Positions 11,455 to 22,791 of a stretch of DNA of 64,000 nt are shown here, piece after piece (position 1 is the stretch's first letter; each line of letters starts with the position of its first letter). This DNA comes from Bretschneidera sinensis. Taxonomy: Eukaryota; Streptophyta; Magnoliopsida; Brassicales; Akaniaceae. The position numbers and the translations under genes are program-made. Where the stretch lies: assembly GCA_023935145.1 (NCBI GenBank), contig CM043698.1, positions 67,941,501 through 68,005,500 on the forward strand, written 5' to 3'. The notes beneath the pieces were generated by a model. It saw only the letters and a list, made by a program, of their open reading frames with translations, did not search any database and was not told the origin of the DNA.

Positions 11455-12069
11455 TCCCTCAATAATAACTCTCCACAACAAACGCTTGGTTACCACTAGA
11501 CAAGTTCTCACTTCCCATCAACCTTTCATTCTCATGTAGGAACATGGTCACATCATCGAAGCTCAATGTCGACTTTCCCACCAATATTGTTTGCATCAAT
11601 GTTTGTAAGATTGGCAAATATGACAACAAGAGCAATGTCTTCTCCTCATCCTTTAATGTTTTTTCTGCATTCAATCATTGGGACACTACCTTATTGAATT
11701 CATGCAAATGATCATGAAAACTTGCACCTTCTTCCAGTTTTAGAGAGTAGAGGTCCATCTTGAGATATAATTTATTGGTCAAAGATTTTGACACATAGAT
11801 GCTCTTGAGCTTATCCCATAAACCCTTGGGTGTAGTTTTCTTTAACACAGTATACTTGATCTCTGGAGTAAAAACCAACTTGATTGTGCTCACAATCTTC
11901 CTCTAAATCGATTGTCACTTTCTATCAGTCACCACTTATGGCTTTTCTTCCTCCAAAGCCTGATCAAGATCTTGTTGTACTAAAAGATCTTGAAATGTTC
12001 TCTGCCACAAAGTTAAAAAAAAATTCTATTAAATAAATGAATCTCAAATTTAGGCACACCTATTGACAT
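11455..12069 (-). pseudogene. Copia Gag of the gag/protease-only element, broken
   Basis: The minus-strand start at 12069 matches the Gag start at 15094 in the sister element (MSIGVPKFEI versus MLTSIPKFKI). The open segments 11675-11893 and 11459-11674 carry copia Gag sequence such as TNKLYLKMDLYSLKLEEGAS, FHDHLHEFNKVVSQ and KTLKDEEKTLLLLSYLP. The segments are separated by stops. The product would form the particle capsid; as it stands the frame is inactive. Confidence 0.78.
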
Positions 12070-12136
12070 GGTGGTGTAGATGCAAAAAATAACAATTGGT
12101 AGCTCTTCAAATAGATGATCAGGCTCTAATACCACT

Positions 12137-12604
12137 AGTTAGGATTTTACCTCTAAAATCTACTTACTTAAATTTTAGGCAATAAACAAACAAGTATCTC
12201 TATACCTACACCACCAACAAACTCACAACTTTATTAATGCTTAACAAAAACTTTAAGAAAAACAAAATTATTACCCTAACAACCTCACAACCCAAAATTT
12301 CCAATACACCCAAAGCTCTCAACTTAACTCTAGTTGTAAATCCCTCTAATTAGAAATGCATATGGGAATTATGAGTATGCATTAATCCTTCTCTATGACC
12401 CATTTTATATAGAGAATATTTTCTTAATACTATTAGGAAAATAACAATAACATCATAGTAGACTACTACTACTTGTACAAGGAACAATCTAATAAGAAAC
12501 TAGTACTTCTCCTGCTAGAACAACCAACTATAAAATAGGAAACTACTTTTTTTCTAAATCAATTAGAATTCCTCATTGTGAGGATTTGAGCCAAAATTCT
12601 AACA
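12137..12604 (-). repeat. 5' LTR of the minus gag/protease-only copia
   Basis: Read on the minus strand it begins TGTTAGAATTTTGGCTCAAA at 12604 and ends near 12137 in GGTAAAATCCTAACT. Next to it the minus strand reads AGTGGTATTAGAGCC, a one-mismatch initiator tRNA-Met primer site (about 12120-12134). Length is 468 bp. Confidence 0.82.
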
Positions 12605-12609
12605 TAAAG

Positions 12610-13080
12610 TGCTATCATTAATTTATTGTATTGATAAAAAAAAATGTTACTCTTTACTAATTATTGGACTCGTTGTCCTATTTTTCTCCTTAATTTGTAC
12701 AATTTTCAGTATGACGTTTTGTGTGAGGATACTTGGGTATTCCATAACTCGAAACCACGACATAAAACTTTGATACCATATTAAAAATAGTTGAATTAAC
12801 AATTATCTCAAAAGCTTAGTTCGATAAAAAATATCTAATTATCTTTTTTATATTTCAACATGTACATACAATGGAACAGTTAGAAAACAGAGGGAGTTGA
12901 ACTGCTCATGATGTGACGAGCAACATTTTGTTTTGAGGTGGACTCAGTAGAGGATAATACAAGATTCAGATGTGATTGTACTTCGTTTTCATATGAAAAG
13001 GAAAATTTGTAACTAAAGATTAGTAACCATGCATAGTTGCTAATTAATGATATACCCAAAACCTGTTTTAAGCATTTAGG
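12610..13080. other. Intergenic, nothing recognised
   Basis: AT-rich sequence with no supported gene. It ends at an inverted-repeat element. Confidence 0.5.
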
Positions 13081-13220
13081 TTTAAGTGCGATCTTAAATC
13101 ATTTTTTAAAAATATAAATTAACATTTTCTTAAATGTAATTTAAATCACCAATACTTAAAGTTTTTAGTGTTAAAAAATCTAAAAAAATTAAGTTTTAAT
13201 GATTTAAGTTGCATTTAAGC
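13081..13220. mobile_element. Small MITE with hairpin-forming ends
   Basis: The left end TTTAAGTGCGATCTTAAATC pairs with the right end GATTTAAGTTGCATTTAAGC in reverse complement, with a few mismatches, across about 140 bp of AT-rich DNA. Such foldback ends suit a miniature inverted-repeat element. No target duplication is clear. Confidence 0.5.
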
Positions 13221-14214
13221 AACTCTCAAATAACATCGATGGTGAGATATATCGAACCCAAATGGAGGATCCAAAATTAAGTGATTGTTAAGTCAAAAGC
13301 TAAGGTCGTTAATTCATATATTTCAACATTTATTTAGTGGATTATCTAGCCTAATTTTCTCTTGAACATGGATAACTGCATGAGTCAATTCATCCTAACT
13401 CAGCTCGAGGCCTTTTAAGTTCAATGATTATATACAACTCAACTTTAACAAATATGCAAATCACTTTTATCATTTTAAAGCATCTTTTGAGTTCTGTAAT
13501 TGAACCCATTATTGCTTTCCGTTTTCGCACCATTGTCATATATGCTGCAAAAAAAGAAGCAAAAACCTAGCTACCGTATTGCACAAATTTTTAAATTAAA
13601 TGTAGCAATTAACTTTTAGTATGGAGTCGTGACTAACAATTAGATTGTGCCATTTGATACACGCCTAGTGCTCATGTACACCTAATCCAGGTCAGGTATA
13701 TGTGTGTCACATGATGAAATGAAGACCGTCAATAATGATTGATAGTATAAATAACAATTCTCTTATTGTATCAATTATTCATTTATATTTTAAGTTGACA
13801 TATGTATATAGATTTTAATTTGCATATGTATATAGGTGCAAGTGTTACTTTGTTTGATGGTGATGAAGTGAATAGTGATGAAGATTGATAAAAAAGTAGA
13901 TAAAAAAATTAAACGACCAGTATTATAGGGATGTTAATGGGTCAAATTAGATGTGAATGTACCTCCGTCATTCCCACCCAGAACAGTTGAATTCACCATC
14001 CATTTCTACTATCATCCAGTGACCAGATGAAATTTTTTGATCCAATCCTAGCCAATGCGGGTGAGAGGACCATCCACTTTCCACCCGACTCTTTCTTAAA
14101 AAAAATTAAATGATATTTTATCAAATATTTTAAATAAAATGTGTTATCTCAATCCACAAATCATCCTCGATAAAACCAATAACGGGTAAAAATGTAGGAA
14201 AAAACTCTTTGTTT
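13221..14214. other. Intergenic, nothing recognised
   Basis: AT-rich sequence. A stretch near 13930-14090 is richer in C and may be an old element end, but I could not define it. Confidence 0.4.
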
Positions 14215-14520
14215 TTTTATTTCTGACAGATTGTATTATGCTTCGATAAAAATGCAAAAAACAAGACGAGTCTTGAAAATAAATTACACATATGAAATCC
14301 ATTTTTTTCATCATTTTCTCTATTTATGATTACAATATTATATAGTAAATTGTATTACTTGATCTTATGTACATTCAATTAATTTAGAAAATATGATCTC
14401 AACTCGCAATACTCGCAATACTCTCTCTACTTGTTATATTTGACCCTACAATTAAACCAATACGTACCTCAATATATATACAAATGCATAAATCCTTAGA
14501 GTTACACAAAATAGAGAGGT
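14215..14520. repeat. Copy of the B3-gene 3' flank (upstream copy)
   Basis: This segment resembles 26680-26985, sharing TGCTTCGATAAAAA, ATATGAAATCCATTTT, AAATATGA and ATATATACAAATGC in the same order. The second copy lies downstream of the B3 gene. The sequence beyond the inserted copia element (23851, GTTAAATTAAT) continues the similarity briefly (26974), so this was contiguous before the insertion. Confidence 0.65.
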
Positions 14521-15025
14521 TGTTAGGATTTTGACTCAAATCCTCACAAGGAAAAATTCTAGTTGGTTTGGGAAAAGTAATTTTCTATTTTATAGTTTGC
14601 TGTTCTAGTGAGAGTAGTACTATTTTCCTATTAGATTGTTCTTTGTACAAGTAGTAGTAGAAGTAAACTTTAATATTATTCTTTTCTTAATTGTATAAGA
14701 AAAATATCCTGTGCATAAAGGGGATCCTAGAGAAAGTTTGAGACACACTCATAATTTCAATATACATGGTAAATTAATCAGAGGGATATACAACTAGAGC
14801 TAGGTTGAGAGCTTTGGGGATTTTGGGTTGTAAGGTTATCAATGTAATAATTTTGTTTTTCTTAGAGTTGTTGTTAAGGATTAATAAAATTGTGAGTCTG
14901 TTGGTGACAGAGGCAAAGAGGTTGTCGAACCACATCGAATTATTGTTCTTGATATTTGTTTGTTTATTTTTCTATTTAATTATTGTAAGTTTGAGTAGGT
15001 GGATTTTAGGGGTAAAATCCTAACA
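14521..15025 (+). repeat. 5' LTR of the plus gag/protease-only copia
   Basis: It starts TGTTAGGATTTTGACTCAAA and ends GGTAAAATCCTAACA, 505 bp. The expected primer site just downstream is badly decayed (15026-15050). Confidence 0.85.
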
Positions 15026-15093
15026 GGTTGTTTGAGAGTTTGGTCATCTATTTGAAGAAGTTGTCTGTTAATATTTGTTACTTTTGCGCCACC

Positions 15094-15859
15094 ATGTTAA
15101 CAAGTATACCTAAATTTAAGATTCCTTTATTTAGTGGAAGAAATAATTTTACTCTGTGACAGAGTATAGTTCAAGATCTTTTAGTGCAATAAGATCTTGA
15201 TTAGACTTTAGAGGAAGAAAAGACAAAAGAGGTGACTGATAGAAAGTGACAATTAATTTAAAGGAAAGGTGTGAGCACAATCAAGTTGGCTCTTGCTCCC
15301 GATATCAAGTATATTGTGTTGAAGGAAACTAAACCCAAGGTTTTGTTGGATAAGTTGGAGAGCATCTATACGTCAACATCTTTGACTAACAAATTGTGTC
15401 TCGAGATGGACCCCTAATCTTTAAAGATGAAAGAAATTACAAGTTTTCATGATCATTTTAATGAAGTCAACAAGCTAATGTCTCAATTATTGAATGCAGA
15501 AGAAACACTGAAGGATGAGGAGAAGGCATTTCTCTTGATATCATCTTTACCAAAATCTTAGAAACCATTGGTGCAAACTTTGTTAGTGGGCAAGTCGACA
15601 TTGAGCTTAGATGATGTGACCGCACTCCTACGTGAGAATGAGAGGTTACTGGGAAACGAGAGCTTGTCTAGCGGTAGTCAAACACTTGTTATGGAGAGTT
15701 CTAATAAAGGGAGGAACCCATGGAGAGAGAATAGTAGCTTAAGGTGGAGTTCCAAATCTAGGCCTATAGATAACAGCGAGAAAGAGTGCTTTTATTGTGG
15801 AGAGATAAGACACATACAATATTATTATAAGGCCATGAAGGATAATTTAAAAGAGTTAA
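15094..15859 (+). pseudogene. Copia Gag of the plus gag/protease-only element, broken
   Basis: The frame starts at the ATG at 15094 and has several internal stops. It encodes UBN2-type copia Gag: DKLESIYTSTSLTNKLCLEM, SFHDHFNEVNKLMSQLLNAE and, in the open part 15568-15859, TLLVGKSTLSLDDVTALLRE. It ends in a zinc-knuckle remnant, CFYCGEIRHIQYYYK, whose last zinc-binding cysteine has become tyrosine (a G-to-A change). A solo LTR then interrupts the frame at 15860. Confidence 0.8.
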
Positions 15860-16764
15860 TGTTGGAAATCACCCTCAAGATGCCCAGGTAGTGATCTTCC
15901 AAACACCCAAGTCTAGAATGACTTGTAATAAAATCGAAACAAAACAGGAATCAAACCAATCAAAGAAAGAACACAAGCAATTGTTATCAAGGTTCGGCAA
16001 TGTGCCTACGTCCCCGTGAGCTCCTCCGAGCTCTCTACACTAAATCAATGAGTTCTTACAATTACAGCAACATCTATTCAAGAACATGATCTAATCTTGA
16101 TCTTAACACCGTTCTTGAAGAACGAAAGAAGAGAAAAAGAAAGTGATAAGGACTTGAGTTACCTTGGAATTTTCCTCAAGAAAATTCCACTTACAAGGCC
16201 CTTGAATCCCCAATCTATACTACTCTCTCTCTAAACAACTAGCCTTTCTTGAATGAGTCTCTCCTGTGTTTAGTGTCTTTGCACTCTCACACACCATATG
16301 TTCTATTTCACACACATTCTGCTCACATGTCATTCACCTCCCTTGTCTTGAGATGATGATCACCATGATGTTTTCACTTGTTGTTAGAAGACCCTTTATA
16401 TAAAGCAATGACTTCCTCATCCAATCTTGGAGATCAATCTCCACCCTTAGATCTTAAGAACCAAAGACCCATGGCTCTCTAAGAGTCTAAGTAATCCTGT
16501 GCATTTTAACCATGCCTCACGCACCATCTGAAGTTGTTGGAAAAACTTGTCTTAGTGTGTCTGGCACCATGGCCCAGAACAGGGTTGGCTGTGGCGCACA
16601 ACAGGGCCACACTTCTCCAGGTTCTAGGTAAGGTGCAGCACATACCTATGCTTAAACCACTCTCCTTGCTGCAAGGTGAGGCGCAAATCTCTTGAGGTGC
16701 GACACAAACCTGGTGACCTGATGCTGAACTCCTTTCTTGTTTGATCCTTAGACAAATACCAACA
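15860..16764 (-). repeat. Solo copia LTR inside the plus gag/protease-only element
   Basis: On the plus strand it starts TGTTGGAAATCACC and ends AAATACCAACA, flanked by GTTAA on both sides (15855-15859 and 16765-16769). It is related to the LTRs at 1427-2315, 17662-18531 and 63543 onward. A minus-strand TATATAAA box is at 16395-16402, and a GC-rich block lies upstream of it near 16555-16700. Length is 905 bp. Confidence 0.88.
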
Positions 16765-16769
16765 GTTAA

Positions 16770-17330
16770 GAATGATGAGTGGGAAGAAGAGTGATGATGG
16801 AAGAAGTAGTTAAAGTGCTAATATCACTGAGGGAATTGTGATGAAGAGGTGCTAGCTATTAAACACATTGAAGAAAAAGTTTATGAGAGTAATATGGTGC
16901 TACTTGATTCGATGTCCTTCATTCACATATTCAATAAGAAGTACTTTGATTGTATGAAAGAACCTATCCATGTCACAGCTACTACTGCATGTGGGAAACA
17001 CAAAGTAATTGATGGTGAAGGAAGCTTAAGGTTGAAGCTCCATGATGGAAGCGTGAAGACACTTGAGATGATAAAATTTGCTTCCTCTTTCACTACAAAT
17101 ATCATCTCTTTGGGGGAGCTTAAAATGGGATACACATAGATTGCTGGTAATGGAGATATGCAAATTCTTAATAGATCAAATGTAGTGTTGAAGGCTAATA
17201 TGAATAAAAAGGGCTTCTATGTGTTGGATGGGAAAGTTTTGCTTGGAAAATTAGGTGGAAGAGATATGGAAGGACCAAAAGGAAGGATCACATCAACCAG
17301 AAAGAAAGTTAGATCCGTTGATGAGGTATA
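16770..17330 (+). pseudogene. Protease-like segment of the plus gag/protease-only copia
   Basis: The open frame 16849-17139 contains VLLDSMSFIHIFNKKYFDCM, VTATTACGKHKVIDGEGSLR and TTNIISLGELKMGY, the order seen around copia proteases. The expected active-site D-S-G reads D-S-M, so catalysis is doubtful. After a stop at 17137 the frame continues through NMNKKGFYVLDGKVLLGKL to the polypurine tract at 17344. No integrase or RT is present. Confidence 0.75.
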
Positions 17331-17355
17331 GAGAATTTAAGCCAAGGTGGAGATT

Positions 17356-17661
17356 TGTTAGGATTTTGACTCAAAGCATCATAAGGAAGAATTCTAATTG
17401 GTTTGGGATAAGTAGTTTTCTATTTTATAGTTGGTTGTTCTAGTAAAAGTAGTACTAGTTTTCTATTAGATTGTTCCTTGTATAAGTAGTAGTAGAAGTC
17501 TACTATGATGTTGTTATTTTTCTTAATAGTATTAGAAAAATATTATTTATATAAAGGGGATCCTAGAAAAGGTTTGAGGCACCGTCATAATTCCAACATA
17601 CATTGTAAATCAAAGAGATTTACAATTAGAGCTAGGTTGAGAGCTTTTGCTGTATTGGAGA
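17356..17661 (+). repeat. 3' LTR of the plus gag/protease-only copia, left part
   Basis: It starts TGTTAGGATTTTGACTC and stops at the target site GGAGA (17657-17661) of the nested complete copia element. The right part resumes at 23640-23848. Confidence 0.85.
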
Positions 17662-18531
17662 TGTTGGTATTTGTTTAAGCATAAATGGTTGCAAGGAAGG
17701 AGGAAAAAATTAGCATCAATGCACACCAGTGTGCACCGTGGCCCAGCTCATTCCAGGGTGCGATGCCCAGCAAGGAGAAGTGCTGGAGGAGGTGTGCACC
17801 ATGGCTCAGCCTCCCCCAGGCCGCGACGCCCAGAATGGTTGCAATTGTGGAGAAGTTTCAGCACACTCCAGGCCGCGACATGCCCTGTTCTAGGTCGCGG
17901 CCTGAAGGCACATTAATGCCATTTGGTTCATCTTTTTTAAAGGTGCGTGGGGCATATCCAAAACACACAACTTTACTTTGAATTGATGGAGGGCCATGGT
18001 TAATTGGTCATCAAGATCTAAGAGTGGATATTGACCCTCAAGATTGGTCAAGAAGCTGGTGCACTATATGAAGGGTCACCTAGCTTCAATCTCAAAAATA
18101 TAACACATTATGACATATAAGTGATTATCATACAAGAGAGTTAAAGTGCAAGTGTGAGAGTGCAAAGACACAAAACATAGAGAAGAACTAGAATAGATCT
18201 GAAAAGAAAGGCTGGTTGTAAAGAGAGAAGTAGTATAGATTGTGGGTAGAGTGCTTTTGTAATAGTTCTATCACTTTCTTTCTTCTCTTCTTGATTCTTC
18301 AAGAACTTGGGTTTTTTGGAGTAGAGTTGCTGTAACTTGTAAGAACTCATTGGTTTAGTACAGAGAGTTCAGAGGAACTCACAGAGATGTAGGCTATTAC
18401 CGAACATCGATAACAAATTGCTTGTTCTTTTCTTTCTTGCTTTGGTTACTGTATTTGTTTTTACAAGTCATACTAGACTTGGGTGTTTAGAAGACCATCA
18501 CCTGGGCATCTTAAGAGGTGGTTTCCCAACA
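17662..18531 (+). repeat. 5' LTR of the complete copia
   Basis: It starts TGTTGGTATTTGTTTAAGC and ends GTTTCCCAACA. The box at the usual TATA position (near 18065) reads TATATGAA instead of the TATATAAA in the 3' LTR (23173-23180). A GC-rich block at about 17730-17905 lies upstream. Confidence 0.9.
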
Positions 18532-18532
18532 G

Positions 18533-18576
18533 TAGTATCAGAGCTAGAGGAGATACCACAACAGTGGTATCAGAGC
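18533..18576 (+). other. Doubled primer-binding site (initiator tRNA-Met)
   Basis: TAGTATCAGAGC at 18533-18544, next to the LTR, has one mismatch to the primer. TGGTATCAGAGC at 18565-18576, 32 bp downstream and preceded by a second CAACAG, is a perfect match. The layout suggests a short tandem duplication of the LTR-end and primer-site junction. Confidence 0.75.
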
Positions 18577-18787
18577 TTGCACAGTTGGGTATCGAAGCAA
18601 GACTCCAAGAATTAAAGAACAAACTTCTTGGGTGATTCAAGAACGGAGTAAAGTTGAAGATCAGATCGTGTTCTTGAGGGTTATTCAAGAATGATGTTGA
18701 GATCAATCTTCGATCGTGTTCTTGAGGTTTAGAAGAAGTTGGAAAGCATTTGTGGGTGCTGCACAAATCTGGGATCATCTCTGCAAG

Positions 18788-19441
18788 ATGGGTTCAAATT
18801 TCGTTGATGAGAAGTTTGATGGAAAGGGAGATTTTTCTCTGTGGAAGCGGAAGATCAAGGCTGTTCTTATGCAACAGAAGGTAGACTTGGCTCTTGGAGA
18901 AAATGACACTTTTCCAGCAAGTATCACGGAGGTCCAGTGGATTGAGATGAAGAAGATAGCGTATAGCACCATCTTGCTACATATGTCGGATAGTGTCACA
19001 AGGGAGTGCGGAGACTCGGAAGATCCTGCTGTCATATGGAAGAAACTAGATGAGTTGTTTCTTACCAAAACTTTCCCTTACAAGATTTATCTTCTTAAAA
19101 AAATCTTTTCTTTTAAAATGGATCCTAATAAAGAGTTGCCAGATAATCTTGATATCTTTAATAAACTAGTTCAAGATTTGGCTAGTTGTAGTATTAAATT
19201 TTCGGATGAACAATTGACTGTTATGTTATTAAATTCTCTTCCTGATTGTTTTGATAGTTTAATTAATGCAATTGAATACGGAAGAGATACACTAACCAAA
19301 GAAATTATGGTCAATGCTATAAGGGTTCATGATTTCAAAGCCAAGAGTAGGGAGGCATCAAGTGGGGAAGGGCTATTTGTAAGAGGATGGCTAGCAATTC
19401 GGAATGGCAGTAGCATTCATGGCAACTATCGGGAGAAATAA
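18788..19441 (+). pseudogene. Copia Gag (UBN2-type)
   Basis: The start at 18788 gives MGSNFVDEKFDGKGDFSLWK, the usual opening of copia Gag, and the open frame runs 218 codons from there to a TAA at 19439. Capsid-type segments include SVTRECGDSEDPAVIWKKLD and LNSLPDCFDSLINAIEYGRD. In the left-edge copy the equivalent position of the TAA is a serine codon, so the stop is a mutation and the original frame continued into the zinc knuckle. The product would form cytoplasmic particles. Confidence 0.88.
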
Positions 19442-19675
19442 AGAGGTAGAGGGCAGAGCCATGGGAGATCACATTCCAAACTGATGTTTGGAGGAAGGCA
19501 ATGCTTCTACTGCAACAAGGAGGGTCACTTTAAGAAAGATTGCAAGAAGAGGTTGTGGGATGAGAGAGGGAAAAGCCATACCAAGAATGGAGAGGCTTTG
19601 GTTGCCAAAGGAGAACAACAAGATGATGTTCTTGTTGTGTGCTTAAATATGAGCAGAAGGCAAGGCAACAAGAAA
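19442..19675 (+). pseudogene. Copia nucleocapsid zinc knuckle
   Basis: Within 19484-19678 the frame reads CFYCNKEGHFKKDC, a C-X2-C-X4-H-X4-C zinc knuckle that packages element RNA. The frame ends at a TAG in KK*ILDSG, where the left-edge copy has TGG. Confidence 0.85.
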
Positions 19676-20267
19676 TAGATTCTGGATTCTGGGTGCACTT
19701 ATCACATGTGCCCTCACAAGGAATGGTTCAAGAATTTCAAGGAGATCAATGATGGAAGGGTTTTCTTGGGGAATGACAATTCTTGCCAAGTGAGGGGGAT
19801 AGGAGACATCTAGCTAAGGATGTTTGAAGGAGTCATAAGGCTGCTATGAAATGTAAGGTACCTCCTGGATTTGGGGAGGAATTTGATCTCATTGGAGCAG
19901 CTGTATTCCATGGGGTATACATACAAGGCAGAGGGAGGAAAGATTAAGGTGACCAAGGGATCTTTGGTAGTGATCAAAGCAGTTATAAAAGTTGGACTCT
20001 ATGAGATGATCGGAGAGACAGAAATCAAGGATCAAGCAGTAATCTTGATGGCTGAGATGGAAAGGGCAGCCCTTTGGCACACTTGCTTGGGATATATGAA
20101 CGAAAAGGGCCAGCAAGTTCTCAGCAAGAATTGTTTACTTGGTGGTGACAAAGTAAAGAAATTGGATTTCTACGAGTGTTGCATTCTTGGGAAGCAACAC
20201 TGGGTCAACTTCAACACCGGAGTGCACAAGTTTAAGGGCATTCTTGACTACATTCATTCGGACCTTT
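19676..20267 (+). pseudogene. Copia protease and pre-integrase domain, broken
   Basis: After the TAG, ILDSGCTYHMCPHKEWF carries the D-S-G catalytic motif of the aspartic protease. Stops at 19813 and 19849 break the frame. The open part 19871-20269 contains the GAG-pre-integrase region with its zinc-binding pattern (LWHTCLGYMNEKGQ, then CCILGKQHWVNF). It ends IHSDL*GP, where the first catalytic aspartate of integrase is expected. The homologous motif usually reads HSDLWGP, so the stop suits a TGG-to-TAG change. Confidence 0.85.
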
Positions 20268-21020
20268 AGGGACCAACAAGAACACCAACACAGGGAGGTA
20301 ACTTTTACTTTTTGTCTTTAATTGATGATTATTCAAGAAAGGTTGGATTTATTTGCTTAAAAATAAATCAGATGCTTTAAATAAATTTGTGGTGTGGAAA
20401 AAGTTCTTGGAGACTCAAACAGGTAGGGTTGTTAAGACTTTACGAATAGATAATGGCTTAGAATTTTGCAATAAGGATTTTGATAAATTCTGTGAGTTAA
20501 ATGGCATTCTAAGACATAGAACGGTTGTAAAAACACCTCAGCAAAATGGAGTTGCTGAGAGGATGAATAGAATCCTTATGGAAAAGGTTAGGTGCATGTT
20601 AATTGGGTCCGGTTTACCAAAATATTTTTGGGGAGAAGCTGTGTCTACAGCTGCATATTTGGTTAATAGATCACCCTCTAGGGCTTTAGACCTTAAGACT
20701 CCCATGGAGATGTGGAGTGGAAAACCCCCTGAATTAAGCAACCTTAGGACTTTTGGATGTGATGCATTTGCACATCAAAATGATGATAAACTTAGCCCAA
20801 GGTCTAGAAAATGTGTGTTTCTAGGGCATGGTGATGGGATTAAGGGATATAGGTTGTGGTCCTTAGAACAAAAAGGAATGAAACTTATAATAAGTAGGGA
20901 TATTATTTTTAATGAATTGTTATTTCCCTACTTGGAGAAAACTAACCCTGCAGGAGGTAATGAGCAAACCAGTCCGAAAGTTGTGAAGCATAGCATCAAG
21001 GAGAATTCAGTTCAGGTATA
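20268..21020 (+). pseudogene. Copia integrase core, broken
   Basis: The frame continues FYFLSLIDDYSRKVGF and, in the open part 20353-21021, LRIDNGLEFCNKDFDKFCEL with the second catalytic aspartate. TPQQNGVAERMNR has the catalytic glutamate, and FWGEAVSTAAYLVNRSPSRA is typical of copia integrases. It would insert the cDNA into host chromosomes. CVFLGHGDGIKGYRLW marks the C-terminal end. The frame stops at 21019. Confidence 0.9.
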
Positions 21021-21179
21021 GCATAGGAGACAAGAGGGTTCGGACTAGGTAGAGCCCATTTATGAAGGCTAAGCTCAAGATACTCAAGAGGAGGCTGAAC
21101 TGGAAGGGGATGATGTAGCAAGTCTGAATGACTATCAGCTCACAAGGGACCAGGAAAAGAGGGTGGTTAGACACCTTTG

Positions 21180-22790
21180 AGATATAGTTTTGCGGATGCT
21201 CATATAGCAGCTCCTTAGACAGAAGAAGAGGTTGAACTAGAAACTTACATGGATGCCATGGAATGTAAGGAGTCGTCAAAGTGGCAGCAAGCTATAGAGG
21301 AAGAAATGGATTCTTTGAGGAAGAACAACTCTTGGGAATTGGTGCCCAAACCAAAAAAACAGAGAGTTGTGGATTGTAGATGGATCTATAAATTCAAAGA
21401 AGGGAACACTCCAGGGGATGAAGTCTGGTATAAAGCTAAGCTGGTGGTAAAGGGGTTCACACAAAAGGAAGGCATAGATTTCACCGAAATATTCTCACCA
21501 GTTGTGAAATACAAGACGATAAGGATAGTGCTAGCAATGGTGGTCCAATTCAATTGGAAAATCGAGCAAATGCATGTAAAGACAGCATTCTTACATGGAG
21601 AGCTTGATGAGACCAATTACATGAGGCAACCCGAAGGCTATGAGGAAGGAAGGAAGGGAGATTTGGTGTGCCACATAAAGAAATCTCTATATGGCCTGAA
21701 GTAATCACCTCGGCAATGGAATAAGAGGTTTGATTCCTTTGTAACCAGCTTGAGTTTCATTAGGAGCTACTCTGATTCGTGCTTGTATTACAAGGGGCAC
21801 AAGGTGAAGAAAGTGGTGATCATCCTCATCTATGTTGATGATATGTTGTTGGTTGGGAGCAGCATAGAGAGGATAGAAAAATTGAAGGCTCAACTCAGTG
21901 AGGAGTTTGAGATAAAGGATCTTGGATATGCACATAAGATCTTTGGGATGTGCATCATTCGGGAAAGGGAGAGAAACAGATTAAAGATCTCTTAAACTTC
22001 CTACATAGAGAAGATGATATCTAAGTTCTCTATGGAAGATAGCAAACTAGTGAAGGTTCCCATTGCTGGTCATTTCAAGTTCTCCAGCGATCAATGTCCA
22101 AGATTTGATGAGGAGAAGAAGGAAATGGAAAAGGTCCCCTACTCTAGTGCAGTTGGTTCAGTCATGTTCATGATGGTAAGCACTAGACCTGACATTGCTC
22201 ATGCAATGAGTGTCCTCAGTAGGTTTATGAGTAATCCTGGAAAGGAGCATTGGTTTGGGATGAAGTGGTTGCTGAGGTACCTGAAGGGAAGCCCAGAAGT
22301 AGGGCTGGTTTATGAGAAGAGGGGTAAGTCCATCCGTCTTGAAGGTTATGCGGATTCGGACTATGGAGCTGACCGGGATAAATGAAGATCAATTACCTCC
22401 TACTTCTTCAACTTAAATAGATGTTGTACAAGTTTGAAGGCTCAGTCGCAGCCGATGATAGCATTCTCAATAATCGAGGCTGAGTACATAGTGGCTACGG
22501 AAGCCATCAAGAAGGCTATGTGGTGTAAAAGGGTTGCTGGAAGAGTTGAAGGTACTAGAGGAGCAGGTTGTGGTGTATTCGGATAGCCAAGGTGCATTGC
22601 ATTTGTCTAAGAATCCAGTGTTCCATGAGAGGACAAAGCACATGGATGTTTGGTACCATTTCATTTGGGAAAATGTTACGGAAGGATGCATTCATGTGGA
22701 CAAGGTGGCCACGGAAGAAAACCCTATGGATTTAGGTACTAAAGTTCTACCTCTAAGCAAGTTCAATCATTGCTTAGACAAAGGTAGAGA
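21180..22790 (+). pseudogene. Copia reverse transcriptase and RNase H, broken
   Basis: RT motifs appear in order: SSKWQQAIEEEMDSLRKNNS, RWIYKFKEGNTPGDEVWYKA, DFTEIFSPVVKYKTIRIVLA, KTAFLHGELDE, and IILIYVDDMLLVGS with the catalytic Y-V-D-D at about 21829. Stops at 21702 (LK*SPRQW), 21994 and 22383 interrupt it. RNase H remnants include YADSDYGADRDK and, after a frame change, VVYSDSQGALHLSKNPVFHE. The stops mostly stand where conserved glutamine or arginine codons would be. The polypurine tract AAAGGTAGAGAT abuts the 3' LTR. Confidence 0.9.
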
Positions 22791-22791
22791 T

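Larger units (their letters stand above)
8955..12604 (-). mobile_element. Gag/protease-only copia element (non-autonomous), minus copy
   Basis: Two LTRs (12137-12604, and 8955-10727 with insertions) flank an internal region of about 1.4 kb that encodes only Gag and a protease-like segment. Integrase, RT and RNase H are absent. The 5-bp flanks are TGAAG (8950-8954) and TAAAG (12605-12609), a target duplication with one change. The plus-strand element at 14521-23848 has the same short internal region once its insertions are removed. Shared absence of pol in two separate insertions suggests a family that moved in this short form, as described for TR-GAG elements. Confidence 0.82.

Noticed and set aside
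19889..20116. Minus-strand frames across the copia pol region
   Set aside because: They are shadows of the plus-strand polyprotein and have no independent similarity.
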